Source of the DNA: Azonexaceae bacterium s22
Lineage (GTDB): Bacteria > Pseudomonadota > Gammaproteobacteria > Burkholderiales > Rhodocyclaceae
Direction of reading: 5' to 3'
Assembly (NCBI GenBank): GCA_016617495.1
Contig: WYCU01000002.1
Coordinates: forward strand, 213,538 to 277,537
DNA: 64,000 nt
In this document: piece after piece, positions 1 through 9,705 of the stretch
Position numbering within the stretch: the stretch's first letter is position 1
Layout: every line of letters begins with the position of its first letter
Notes under the pieces: generated by a model
Told to the model about the DNA's origin: nothing
Database searches by the model: none
Seen by the model: only the letters and a program-made list of their open reading frames with translations
Program-made: the position numbers and the translations under genes

Positions 1-3000
1 ACCGACCCGGATGGCGACCCGGTCAGCGTGACCCTGAGCGACACCCTCCACTACGCGCTGAGCGGCAACACGGTCGTCCTCACGGCGACCGGTGCGGCGC
101 TCGCCAACAGCGGCGCCGACCTGCCGGCCTTTACGCTGACCCCGAGCGACGGCAGCCTGAACGGCGCCGCGCAAACGGTGGATCCGGCGGTGATCCCGGT
201 CAACGACGCGCCGAGCCTAACGGTGACACCGATCGGCGTAATTCAACAAGGGGCCGCTGTCGATGGCACGGTGGTGGCCACTTTCAATACCAGCGATCCT
301 GATGCGGGCGATTCCGTTTCGGTGATCCTGAGCAATTCGCTCTTGTATCGAGTCGATGGTGGCGTTATTGAGTTGACGGCGGCCGGGGCTGCACTGGTCA
401 ATGCAGGCGGTCCCTTGCCCGATTTCACGCTGACGCCGCATGACGGCGCGCTCAGCGGCACCGGTCAGACAGTAAGCACGCTGGTTCTTGATCCGCCACC
501 CGTTGTGACGATTACCACGGTCGCAGGTGACGATATCGTTAATCAGGGCGAGGTAGCCGGGACGATGCCGCTCACAATTACAGGGACTGTCACCGGTGGA
601 TACAACGTCGGCGATCAGATTGCCTTGCAAGTGAACGGTAATTCGCTCGCAGGTACAGCAACGGTGGCTGCGGGTGGGGTGTGGTCATATACGTTGGCCC
701 CGAGTGATCTGGCGACTTTCACCGGAGCCAATGCGGTGGTTTCGGCAGAAATTTCGCGAGTCAATAATGCCGGAACGACGGTGACATCCAGCGATACCCA
801 TAATGTGGATATCGATTTGACCGGACCCTCGCTGACCCTTGCGATTGGTAGCGTTACCGCAGACAACATCATCAACGTGCCGGAGTCTCTGCAGACGCAC
901 AGCATCTCGGGAACCGTTTCGGGTGCGCAAGTCAATGATGTCATTACATTTACCCTGAGCGATGGCATCAACACGACGACGTATAGCCATACCCTGAGTG
1001 CATCCGATGTGGCGAGCGGCACCTTCACCTTGACGGGTGTGAGTGGCTCGGCGCTGGCCGCCGATAGCGATACACGGATTGTCGCGTCGCTCACCAGTGC
1101 GGATGCCGCAGGCAATTCCTCAACGGTGACGGCCAGCAACGACTACGCCGCCAATCTGACGCTACCGACAATCACGATTACTTCGCCCATTACGACGGCG
1201 TCTTCGCCAGCACTGGCGGACAACATCATCAACTTCGTCGAATCGCAAGGGGGGTCTTTGGTCATTACCGGTACGACAACCGGGACCCTGGCTAACGATG
1301 TGGTGACGTTGATGATCAACGGAAATGCCCATAATTTCACGTTGACCGCGACAAATGGCAGTTACAGCATCGCGGTACCGATGTCCGACGTGCTTGCGGA
1401 TACGCAGATCGTCGCCACGGTAAGCAGCCAGGGTAATTCCGCAAGTGCGACGCAGGGGTATGCCGTCGATATCACGCCACCTGCGCCGACCCTGACCATC
1501 AATGCGATCACTGGCGACGATTTTGTTAACGAAAACGATGCGATCGGTACCGTTGTGCTTACCGGAACAACCACGGGTACCCAGGTTGGCGATGTGGTCA
1601 GCTTCAATATCAAGGGCACGGTCTACAGCTATACCCTGACCGCAGCCAATGGCAGCTACAACATCAACGTACCGGGTAGCAGGCTGGTTGTGAGCGGTAC
1701 CAGTGGCACCGATGCGATTACCGGACAAATTTCGACCAAGGATGTCGCAGGGAATACCGGGAGCGCCAGCACAACCCGGACCTACACCTACAGTGCCGAA
1801 TCGCCGACCGTTTCGATTTCGGTCGCCGACAATTACCTGAGCGAAGCCGATCGTGTGGCCGGAGGCACCAAGGTTTACTTCGATCTTTCCGCTACGCCAG
1901 CCTCGGGCACATTCACTGCAGGCGATGTCACGCTCAGTAATGGGCAACTGCTCAACTGGACACAGGTGAGCGCCACACGTTTCAGCGCCGATTTCGTCCC
2001 CAATCCCAATGTGGGCACGACGACAGCGGCGACGACCGTCAATATCTCCGTGGCGGCTGGAAAGTTCACCGATGTCAGCGGTAGCAATAACCTGGCAAGT
2101 AACACTGTCGCGGTTTATGTGGATACGCTGGCACCGACTGTGGCGCTGACGACACCGACTGTGGTCGGCACACTCAAGCCGGGCGATACCTTTACATTCA
2201 ACTACACGCTCACCGGCAACGGCGTGAACGGTCTGAGTCTCTCGGACTTCGTGACCACGGGCGTCACCTTGCTGAGCATGACGGGTACGACCTCGGGCAC
2301 GATCACCGGCAAGGTCACGGAAGGCTATACGGGCACCTCCATTTCGGTCAGCCTGGGTAATGGCAGCATCTTTGACGCATCGCCTTTCAACAACCCCAAC
2401 GTGGACGGCGGGGATACCGATAATGGCTGGATCCTGCCAGTTGAGGTACCCCCCACTGCCCTGCTCAGCATGGCGGATACCGCGATTGCTGCGGGGGAAA
2501 CCGCAAGCATCAACATCGTCCTGTCCAAAGCGGTCGGTGCAGCCAACCCGTTGCACCTTTCTGATTTTGCGGTCAATGGCGTGGTGGGTGCAGCGACATC
2601 GGGAGCCGGCTACGCGCTAAATGGCAGCGGGACAAACTGGGTGCTGACGTATACGCCGCCAGGCGGTACCACCGGTAATGTGGTGATCAGCCTGCCCAGC
2701 GGCGCGTTCAGCGATACCAGCGCGCATGACAATGAAGATGGCGCGGAAGCCAACAATAGCGTCAGCTTCCAGGTGGACAGTGTGGTTCCGTCGGCCACGA
2801 TCACCGTCACCGATAACACCTTGGGCGCCGGTGCCGGAACGCAGGTTCAGATCACGCTCTCCGAAGCCTGTCCGACCTTCAGCCTGGGCAACATGACAGC
2901 CGTTGGCGGTGCGCTCAGCGGTCTGGTCAAAGTGAGCGACACCTATTACACCGCCACATTCACGCCGACGCCGGGTTACACCGGTAGTGGCAGTGTGCTG

Positions 3001-6000
3001 ATTCCGGTCAATGCCCTCGTGGATTCCGCCGGGAACAAGAACACTAGTTCGGCCTCGACGCTGCTTACCATCGATCAGGTGGCTCCGACCATCAGTATTT
3101 CTGCGGACAGGGCGGCGCTGAAGAATGGGGAAGACACGGTGGTGACCTTTACACTCAGCGAAGCCGGTACCGACTTCTCGCTGGCCGCGGTCACCTACAG
3201 TGGGGGCGCCTTTGGTCCGCTCACCATGATTAATGGCACGACCTACCAAGCGACCTTTACCCCGACGCCGGGCAGCAGCGGCAATGCCATCATTTCGGTT
3301 GCCAACGGGACGGTGCATGACAGCGTCGGGAATGCCAACAGTGACGGGGCAGACACCAACAACACGCTGACCTTGCCGGTGGATACCACCATCCCAACCA
3401 TCACCATCAGCAGCAGTACGAGCTCGCTCAAATCCGGGCAAACGGCAATCATCGAGTTCAATCTCGATGAAAAGAGTCTGAATTTCAGCTCGGGTGACAT
3501 TACGGTGACCGGCGGTTCCTTGTCCGGCTTTGCGCCGGATTTGGCGAGTGGTACGGCAACGACGGGCTACACACGCTACACGGCCGTCTTCACCCCCACC
3601 AGCAACAGCACGACAAATGGCACGATCAGTGTCGCTGCCGGCAGCTTCAGCGATGTGGCCGGTAATTTCAGCACGGCCGGAGCCAGTACGGCACTGACCA
3701 TCGACACCGCTCCGCCGTCTGTGGCGATCAGCATTAACGCCATCACGCCGATCACGGCAACCGAGCCGTCCGATCGCGTCATCAAGAGCGAAGCCGATGC
3801 CAATGTCACGATCAGTGGCGTGGTGACCGGGCTGGTCGCTGGTGATGTCGCCAAGGTCACGCTGACCATCGGTGGCACCGTCTACGCCGATATTTCGGTC
3901 AATGCGGCGACCGGGGTTTGGACGCAGTCTGTTGCCGGTAGCCTGCTGGCCGGGGCAACCCAAGTCAGCGCCGTGGTGCAGGCGACCGATACGGTGGGCA
4001 ATACCGGTACCGCCAGTGCACTGCGGGATTACACGGTCGATATCACACCGCCGTCGGTGACTTTGGCACTCGACCCGATTTCCGGCGGCATCCTGACGTT
4101 GAACGAAACCGGCGTGGGCCAGACGACCACCGTCACCGGCAAAGTGACAGGCGAATTCCAGGTGGGCGATCAGGTCAAGATCTATGTGGATGACATGGTC
4201 TACATCACGACGGTCGATGCGGCCGGCAACTTCATTACTCAGGTTTCCGGAGCGAAACTGCTCAGCGATCCCGATCACAAGGTCACGGCCACCTTCAGTA
4301 CCTCCGATGCCAACGGCAATACCGGCAGTGCCACGCCCGCAACGCGCGACTACATTGTCGATACCAACCAGCCGACGGTACTCAATCTCGACATCGCCAG
4401 TACGCCAACGCACGGGGCGGACGGTGCCAGTTACTACGTTGCCGGGGAAACCATCACCATCCAGGTGCGCTTCAGCGAGGCGGTCTATGTTTCCGGTACG
4501 CCGCAAATCGGCTTGCTTGTCGGAAGTAGTACCGAACTTGCCGACTATGCCGGGGGTAACGGTACCAATACCCTGACATTCACCTACACGGTTGCGGCAG
4601 GCGATCTTGATCTCGATAGCATCAACATCATCGCCAATACGTTGGCCCAACAAGCGGGCAGCACCATCCGCAACGTCAACGGTAACGATGCCTTGCTCGG
4701 ACATCTGGCCTATACCGACGGCGTGACACAGAAGGTGGATGGCATTGCACCGACTGCCGTCTTGAGTCTCGCCACCACCGGCGATACCGAAACGCCATTT
4801 GGCGACCTGCCGGCCGATGGCAACGCCTCGGGTGTCTATACCCTCGGTAACACCATCTACTTCCGGCTGCAATTCAACGAGGCAATCACGCTCAATACGT
4901 CCGCCGGAACGCCGAAGCTGGATTTCAAGGTTGATCCCACGAGCTTCCCGGCCAACCTGTTTGGCGAAACCAGAACGGCGACCTACGACGCGCTTTACTC
5001 CAACGCCGGGACCGGCACCATCGTCTTCAAGTACGTCATTCAAGCGGGCGATGAGGATCTCGACGGCCTGGAAGTTGTCGCCAATGCGCTGCATCTCAAC
5101 GGTGCGGTCATCCGCGATGCGGCAGGCAATCTGTTCAACGGCGATACCAATGCGATCACCGAGAGTGTGTTGCAGAAGATCGACGGTGTCCTGCCAACCG
5201 CAACGGTTGCCATCTCCAGCTGGCAGGACGATGTGGGCTTCTATCAGGGAACGGCCAAGATGGCAGACCATGGTACTGGCACCAACGTCAACACCGGCAT
5301 GGGCGCGGCGACGCCGTCGGCTGACGGCGACGTGACCACCGACGACGCCAGTTACGTTCTGAACATCACGGCAACGACTGCGCTGGATTCCGGGTGCCAG
5401 GTCAATGTCTACGACGCGACGACGAACGCACTGCTCGGTGTGGCGACTTCGGCCGGTGGTTTGGCCTACACCTTTACCGATACGCGCCCCAAGGTCAGCG
5501 GTACCACCTATACGTATTACACGCGTGTCGCCGACGCTGCCGGCAACATCTCCCTTGCGAAAAGTGTGGACTTTGCCGTTACCTACGACAACACGCCGCT
5601 GGCCGCCAACTTTGCCACGATTACGCGGGTGTATGACGACTACGTCAGCGGCGGTTCCGATGGTTTGGGGGTTGGGCTGGATTACCTTTATGCCGGCGAT
5701 GTGAACGATGGCGAATCGACCAACGACACCACGCCGCGTATTTACGGCAACCTGGCCTCGGCGCTGCCCGATGGTGTACGCCTCTTCATCTATCGCACCG
5801 AGGCAAAAGCCGGCGATCTGAGCGTGAGCGGCCCCACCAGCGCGGCGACCGTGGTCGGGGATTGCATTGGTGAGGTGACCCATTTCGCGGGTACGGACTG
5901 GTGGTTTGACGATACCGCCGGGCTCACAGCCGGTAAAACCTACAACTACACCGTGCGTACCATGGACGCTGCGGGCAACCTCGGGGCGGTATTCAACGCC

Positions 6001-8997
6001 GCCACCGGAGGAAGCTCGAACGGCTTCGATGTCACCATCGATCAATCGCTGTTGACCATTCCGTTTGTGCTGGATGTGAGCACCGACACCTATCTGAACG
6101 ATCTCGGTACGCTCAGCAACACCTACAACCAGGATGAAAACGCCGATCTTGTCACCCGCGACAACAAGGCTGTCATCCGCGGGCAGGGCCCGGCCAACCA
6201 GATCGTCCAACTGAGTTTCGACAGCGGCAGCAATTGGATCAATGTGCCCATCGACAGTGCGGGTAACTGGATTTATGCGGATACCGTAACGCGTTTGGGG
6301 GTGGTCAATGTCAAGGTCCGCCTGACCGACGAGGCGCATAACGCCAAGTACTACGAAGGCGATTTCAAGATCGACATCGAAGCGCCCAAGCGCATTACCT
6401 TGAGGCCGACATTGAGTACGGACAATGGGGTGGCTGGCGATGGTATTACGACCAACCTGGCCCAGGTTGCTATCAGCGCCGGCGCCGCATCCTACGGTTT
6501 CGAGGCCGGCGCTCGCGTGGCGCTGGTCGACGATGTCAACAACAACGGCGTATTCGAACTCGGGGTCGACACAATCCTCGACGTGGAAACCTCGGGTACT
6601 GCCCTGAACTGGACCGGTGTGGTTGGGCAGGAATACCACTTGGGTTATGTGCAGTGGGACAAGGCCGGCAATATCTCGCGCATGAGCGAAACGACGCAGG
6701 TGAATTTTGTCAGTCAGCACCAGGCGGCCACTTCGGTAACCTTGCCTTGGTCGCAGACCGACACCTACCATCTGCAAGGGGCCTTTACACTGGGGGCCGA
6801 TGGTGGTTACCGGATCTGGGCACCCAGGGATTACCACAATGGTGGCGTGTTCACCAGCGTCGGTAGATATGACACGGATCGTACCAACGATACGCTGAAC
6901 ATCGGTCAGCCGAGCAATTCCAACGCCTTGGCGACCGGCCTGTTTCTCGATCTGGATCGCGATGGCGATATGGATATCTGGGCTCAGAACTTTGACTACA
7001 CCTATAACAACATCGGTGGCGGTTATTATCCAATCTGGCGTGCGGCCAGCGGGGACGGAGGCTACACGCCGGAAGCCATCCCGAAATCCAGTATCACTGG
7101 TGCGCCAGCCAACAGCTACGCTTACATGGGGTCGCTGGTGGCCATCGATGCTCGTGGGGATGGCTACGTCGATATCTATGGGGGGACCGCTTATAGCGGC
7201 GGAACGGAGATTTTCGTCGAGAACAAGGGCAGTGCCGGTTACTCGATCGCCTCGACCACGCTGTTCGGCTCCAACTACGTTGGCGCCTGGCAGGCTTCGG
7301 CAGTCGATCTCAACAAGGATGGCAAGGTAGATCTGGCCGTGCATGCCATTTCCGGCAGTTCGGCAACCAATGCGCTAGCCTTGTTTACCAACAACTCCAG
7401 CGCCGGGACGACGTCCTTTACCAACACCGCCACCTACAACAACGTATTCAACAACCATTACGGCTTGGGTAACCAAGGGGTATGGGCAAACTATGCCATG
7501 GCCTGGGGGGATTTCAATAACGACGGTCAGATGGACCTGATGTTGCCGCGTAGCTATTACAGCAACGCGGGGGATTATGGTAATCCGGTCATGGGGCAAA
7601 ACAGCCTTTACCTCAATAATGGCAGCGGCGGCCTGAACTATAACGGAAAGCTCGCGGTGTCCGACGATCCGGGCGACTGGGAAGAGGATTGGGGGACGAA
7701 CCTGGCCGCAGTCGACTGGGATGCGGACGGCGATCTGGATGTGGTGGAGCTCTCGCGCTATGGTGGGGATGGAGCCATCGACTTGCTGCTTAATGACGGC
7801 ACCGGTACAGCAACGGGCTTTAGCGATGGTCAGATCGGCGGCAATCAGACGCAGGTGACGGGGATGTCGCTGATCGATTGGGACTGGGATGGCGACCGGG
7901 ACATCATCGTGCTGAGAGAGAGCACCACCACGCAGAATTACATCGAAAACACCAACGAGCCCGAAGATGGCACCCATCTGCATCTACGTATCGTCGACCA
8001 CGCTGGCATCAACGCGTATATGGCCAATACGGTGGAGCTCTATGACGGTACCAAGCGGGTTGCCTCGCGCATTCTCAATCCACAGGACGGGATATCCAAC
8101 GACTCGACGGGCATTGTTGACTTTTACAATCTCGATCCAGCTAAAACCTATACAGCCAAGCTCTATTATCAGGAGAACGGCACCAAAAAAGAGGCGACCT
8201 GGTCGGTGTCACCGGAGACGAATTCGTCCTATGTACTGACCACTGCCGATTCGGCCGGCGAAACCAATGGCACGGTTACCGGAACGGGGTACAACGACAC
8301 CTTCATTGCCAGGATGGGGCAGAACATCACCTTCTCCGGTGGAGGTGGTTGGAACAGCAATCCTTCGGGCAAGAGCACATGGAGCGAAACTGGCGGACTG
8401 GATATTGTCGACTACGGGTTCGTGATGTCGACCAATACCGAAATCGATCTTTCGGACACCGCCGCACAGCCCCCGATCGGTTCTTACACAAGCATGACGC
8501 TTAAGAGCATCGAGGGCCTGCGGGGCGGCGGCGGGGCGGATACGATGACCGACAGCGCGGCGAACAACCTCTTCGAAGGGCGGGGCGGCGATGACGTCTT
8601 CTATCTGACCCATGGTGGCAAAGACATTCTCGATTACCGTATGCTCGATGCCCTGGACGTACGTGGTGGCAACGGTGCCGACAAGGTCTACGACTTCACC
8701 GTAGCCAATATCAAGACCGATGCCAATGCCGATGTGATCGATTTGAGCGATCTGCTCGAAAACTATACCGGCAATGTGGGCGCGTTCTGGGATGTGGATG
8801 ATAGCGAGTACGTCGTCGATGGGGCATCCATCAACAGTGGCCTGCTTGATTTCATCAAGGTCGAAAGCAATGGCACCGATACCACCCTCAGTGTCGATGC
8901 CACCGGCGGCGGAAATCATGCGGCTTTGCTGACGCTCAAGGGCGTGGATACCACGCTGGCGGAGTTGATCGTCAATCACAGTGTTGTGATCGCTTAG
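1..8997 (+). CDS. Giant type I-secreted adhesin, 5' truncated by the window edge
   Basis: The frame is open from base 1, so the true start lies upstream; at least 2,998 residues are visible. Order of parts by base: two roughly 80-residue repeats containing DPDxxD and FTLTPxDG (1-480); Ig-like modules with TITGTVTG and VDITPP signatures (about 490-1800); several modules of about 100 residues with LSEA cores (1800-3700); more Ig-like modules; two SwmB-like modules with AGETITIQVRFSEAV (4380-5200); and an FG-GAP/VCBS propeller with Asp-rich calcium loops such as DLNKDGKVD and DWDADGDLD (about 6900-7930). An ASPIC/UnbV-like segment, GG-rich RTX-like turns and a C-terminal type I secretion signal of the VCA0849 class (about 8500-8997) follow. 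Known relatives are surface adhesins exported by a LapBCE-type ABC exporter. No exporter gene is in the window. The class is clear; the ligand is unknown. Confidence 0.9.
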   Translation, partial: TDPDGDPVSVTLSDTLHYALSGNTVVLTATGAALANSGADLPAFTLTPSDGSLNGAAQTVDPAVIPVNDAPSLTVTPIGVIQQGAAVDGTVVATFNTSDPDAGDSVSVILSNSLLYRVDGGVIELTAAGAALVNAGGPLPDFTLTPHDGALSGTGQTVSTLVLDPPPVVTITTVAGDDIVNQGEVAGTMPLTITGTVTGGYNVGDQIALQVNGNSLAGTATVAAGGVWSYTLAPSDLATFTGANAVVSAEISRVNNAGTTVTSSDTHNVDIDLTGPSLTLAIGSVTADNIINVPESLQTHSISGTVSGAQVNDVITFTLSDGINTTTYSHTLSASDVASGTFTLTGVSGSALAADSDTRIVASLTSADAAGNSSTVTASNDYAANLTLPTITITSPITTASSPALADNIINFVESQGGSLVITGTTTGTLANDVVTLMINGNAHNFTLTATNGSYSIAVPMSDVLADTQIVATVSSQGNSASATQGYAVDITPPAPTLTINAITGDDFVNENDAIGTVVLTGTTTGTQVGDVVSFNIKGTVYSYTLTAANGSYNINVPGSRLVVSGTSGTDAITGQISTKDVAGNTGSASTTRTYTYSAESPTVSISVADNYLSEADRVAGGTKVYFDLSATPASGTFTAGDVTLSNGQLLNWTQVSATRFSADFVPNPNVGTTTAATTVNISVAAGKFTDVSGSNNLASNTVAVYVDTLAPTVALTTPTVVGTLKPGDTFTFNYTLTGNGVNGLSLSDFVTTGVTLLSMTGTTSGTITGKVTEGYTGTSISVSLGNGSIFDASPFNNPNVDGGDTDNGWILPVEVPPTALLSMADTAIAAGETASINIVLSKAVGAANPLHLSDFAVNGVVGAATSGAGYALNGSGTNWVLTYTPPGGTTGNVVISLPSGAFSDTSAHDNEDGAEANNSVSFQVDSVVPSATITVTDNTLGAGAGTQVQITLSEACPTFSLGNMTAVGGALSGLVKVSDTYYTATFTPTPGYTGSGSVLIPVNALVDSAGNKNTSSASTLLTIDQVAPTISISADRAALKNGEDTVVTFTLSEAGTDFSLAAVTYSGGAFGPLTMINGTTYQATFTPTPGSSGNAIISVANGTVHDSVGNANSDGADTNNTLTLPVDTTIPTITISSSTSSLKSGQTAIIEFNLDEKSLNFSSGDITVTGGSLSGFAPDLASGTATTGYTRYTAVFTPTSNSTTNGTISVAAGSFSDVAGNFSTAGASTALTIDTAPPSVAISINAITPITATEPSDRVIKSEADANVTISGVVTGLVAGDVAKVTLTIGGTVYADISVNAATGVWTQSVAGSLLAGATQVSAVVQATDTVGNTGTASALRDYTVDITPPSVTLALDPISGGILTLNETGVGQTTTVTGKVTGEFQVGDQVKIYVDDMVYITTVDAAGNFITQVSGAKLLSDPDHKVTATFSTSDANGNTGSATPATRDYIVDTNQPTVLNLDIASTPTHGADGASYYVAGETITIQVRFSEAVYVSGTPQIGLLVGSSTELADYAGGNGTNTLTFTYTVAAGDLDLDSINIIANTLAQQAGSTIRNVNGNDALLGHLAYTDGVTQKVDGIAPTAVLSLATTGDTETPFGDLPADGNASGVYTLGNTIYFRLQFNEAITLNTSAGTPKLDFKVDPTSFPANLFGETRTATYDALYSNAGTGTIVFKYVIQAGDEDLDGLEVVANALHLNGAVIRDAAGNLFNGDTNAITESVLQKIDGVLPTATVAISSWQDDVGFYQGTAKMADHGTGTNVNTGMGAATPSADGDVTTDDASYVLNITATTALDSGCQVNVYDATTNALLGVATSAGGLAYTFTDTRPKVSGTTYTYYTRVADAAGNISLAKSVDFAVTYDNTPLAANFATITRVYDDYVSGGSDGLGVGLDYLYAGDVNDGESTNDTTPRIYGNLASALPDGVRLFIYRTEAKAGDLSVSGPTSAATVVGDCIGEVTHFAGTDWWFDDTAGLTAGKTYNYTVRTMDAAGNLGAVFNAATGGSSNGFDVTIDQSLLTIPFVLDVSTDTYLNDLGTLSNTYNQDENADLVTRDNKAVIRGQGPANQIVQLSFDSGSNWINVPIDSAGNWIYADTVTRLGVVNVKVRLTDEAHNAKYYEGDFKIDIEAPKRITLRPTLSTDNGVAGDGITTNLAQVAISAGAASYGFEAGARVALVDDVNNNGVFELGVDTILDVETSGTALNWTGVVGQEYHLGYVQWDKAGNISRMSETTQVNFVSQHQAATSVTLPWSQTDTYHLQGAFTLGADGGYRIWAPRDYHNGGVFTSVGRYDTDRTNDTLNIGQPSNSNALATGLFLDLDRDGDMDIWAQNFDYTYNNIGGGYYPIWRAASGDGGYTPEAIPKSSITGAPANSYAYMGSLVAIDARGDGYVDIYGGTAYSGGTEIFVENKGSAGYSIASTTLFGSNYVGAWQASAVDLNKDGKVDLAVHAISGSSATNALALFTNNSSAGTTSFTNTATYNNVFNNHYGLGNQGVWANYAMAWGDFNNDGQMDLMLPRSYYSNAGDYGNPVMGQNSLYLNNGSGGLNYNGKLAVSDDPGDWEEDWGTNLAAVDWDADGDLDVVELSRYGGDGAIDLLLNDGTGTATGFSDGQIGGNQTQVTGMSLIDWDWDGDRDIIVLRESTTTQNYIENTNEPEDGTHLHLRIVDHAGINAYMANTVELYDGTKRVASRILNPQDGISNDSTGIVDFYNLDPAKTYTAKLYYQENGTKKEATWSVSPETNSSYVLTTADSAGETNGTVTGTGYNDTFIARMGQNITFSGGGGWNSNPSGKSTWSETGGLDIVDYGFVMSTNTEIDLSDTAAQPPIGSYTSMTLKSIEGLRGGGGADTMTDSAANNLFEGRGGDDVFYLTHGGKDILDYRMLDALDVRGGNGADKVYDFTVANIKTDANADVIDLSDLLENYTGNVGAFWDVDDSEYVVDGASINSGLLDFIKVESNGTDTTLSVDATGGGNHAALLTLKGVDTTLAELIVNHSVVIA

Positions 8998-9010
8998 CAG
9001 AGGGTTATGC

Positions 9011-9039
9011 GCGGTGACGCCAAAGGGGGGCGTCACCGC
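9011..9039 (+). other. Perfect 11-bp stem hairpin after the adhesin
   Basis: Arms GCGGTGACGCC and GGCGTCACCGC (9011-9021 and 9029-9039) enclose a 7-nt loop, 14 bases after the adhesin stop. No T-run follows, so it is more likely an mRNA 3'-end stabiliser in front of the true terminator at 9063. Confidence 0.6.
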
Positions 9040-9062
9040 CGCTGCCTGGCAACCGATTTTCG

Positions 9063-9085
9063 GCGCCCTTGGGGCGCTTTTTTTT
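9063..9085 (+). terminator. Rho-independent terminator of the adhesin gene
   Basis: Stem GCGCCC/GGGCGC with a 3-nt loop is followed by eight T residues, 66 bases after the adhesin stop. Confidence 0.85.
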
Positions 9086-9087
9086 GG

Positions 9088-9123
9088 ATTGTCGCGGTCG
9101 ACCCCGAAAAATGGCCGATTTTC
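9088..9123 (+). repeat. 36-bp dispersed element, copy 1
   Basis: Core ATTGTCGCGGTCGAC at 9088-9102, with tail A/T tracts at 9107-9111 and 9118-9122. It lies exactly between the two opposing terminators of the convergent adhesin and cyanase genes. Read forward in the frame of the coding copies it would give IVAVDPEKWPIF, close to the peptides seen at 16424 and 25195. Confidence 0.9.
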
Positions 9124-9133
9124 AAAAGCGGCC

Positions 9134-9163
9134 AAAAAAACGCCTCGCGTTCGGGCGAGGCGT
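9134..9163 (-). terminator. Rho-independent terminator of cynS
   Basis: On the minus strand, stem ACGCCTCG/CGAGGCGT is followed by a run of seven T, starting about 20 bases beyond the cynS stop. Confidence 0.8.
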
Positions 9164-9183
9164 CGGGTGCGGTGCGCGGTGTG

Positions 9184-9627
9184 TCAGTAGGTCTTGTAGG
9201 GCAGGAACTTGCCGCTCATGACGATCTTGACGCGGTCGCCTTTGGGATCGGGTTCGCGGGTGAGGTCCATGTTGAAGTCGATGGCGCTCATGATGCCGTC
9301 GCCGAATTCTTCGTGGATCAGCGCCTTGAAGGTGGTGCCATACACGTTCACCAGCTCGTAGAAGCGGTAGATCAGCGGGTCGGTCGGCACCGAGGTCGGC
9401 AGCGAACCCTTGTAGGGGACGACTTGCAGTTGGGCGATGGCTTCTTCCGGCAGGTCGAGCGCGGCGCCGACGGCCTGGGCCTGGGCTTCGGTCAGGGTCA
9501 TCTGGCCGAGCAGGGCGGCGGTGCTCCATTCCTTGCTGTGGCCGACCAGTTCGGCGAGCTTGGCCCAGGTCAGCTTTTTCTTGATTTTCTGGGTGACGAT
9601 CAGATCGGTGACTTCTTCGCGGTTCAT
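9184..9627 (-). CDS. cynS: Cyanate hydratase (cyanase)
   Basis: A 147-residue protein of normal cyanase length. Cyanase converts cyanate plus bicarbonate to carbamate and CO2; the carbamate then yields ammonia, so it both detoxifies and assimilates nitrogen. The N-terminal half is the helical HTH-like fold. The C-terminal half carries YRFYELVNVYG and EEFGDGIMSAIDF. Arg88, Glu91 and Ser114 match the E. coli catalytic residues Arg96, Glu99 and Ser122 with a constant offset of eight. It lies downstream of a urea-type ABC binding protein on the same strand, separated by a terminator-like hairpin, so it may be expressed partly by read-through. No carbonic anhydrase gene (cynT) is adjacent. Confidence 0.95.
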   Translation of the reverse strand: MNREEVTDLIVTQKIKKKLTWAKLAELVGHSKEWSTAALLGQMTLTEAQAQAVGAALDLPEEAIAQLQVVPYKGSLPTSVPTDPLIYRFYELVNVYGTTFKALIHEEFGDGIMSAIDFNMDLTREPDPKGDRVKIVMSGKFLPYKTY

Positions 9628-9656
9628 GCGGCTACCCTGTGCTTTCTTTCAAGGTG

Positions 9657-9680
9657 AAAAAACGGGGGCCGAAGCCCCCG
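9657..9680 (-). terminator. Terminator or attenuator between urtA and cynS
   Basis: On the minus strand, stem CGGGGGC with a TTCG loop and GCCCCCG is followed by six T, immediately after the urtA stop and 30 bases before the cynS start. It should lower cynS expression relative to urtA if the two share a transcript. Confidence 0.8.
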
Positions 9681-9705
9681 CTGAGTTTGCGACGAGAGGA
9701 GAGAA

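Noticed and set aside
1078-1092. ATTGTCGCGTCGCTC in the adhesin
   Set aside because: Only the first nine bases match and there is no tail.
2617-7344. Very long antisense open frame opposite the adhesin, and similar ones opposite the amidoligase (18110-21469) and rnr (58620-61541)
   Set aside because: These arise from high GC3 on the coding strand. The peptides are compositionally odd and match no family.
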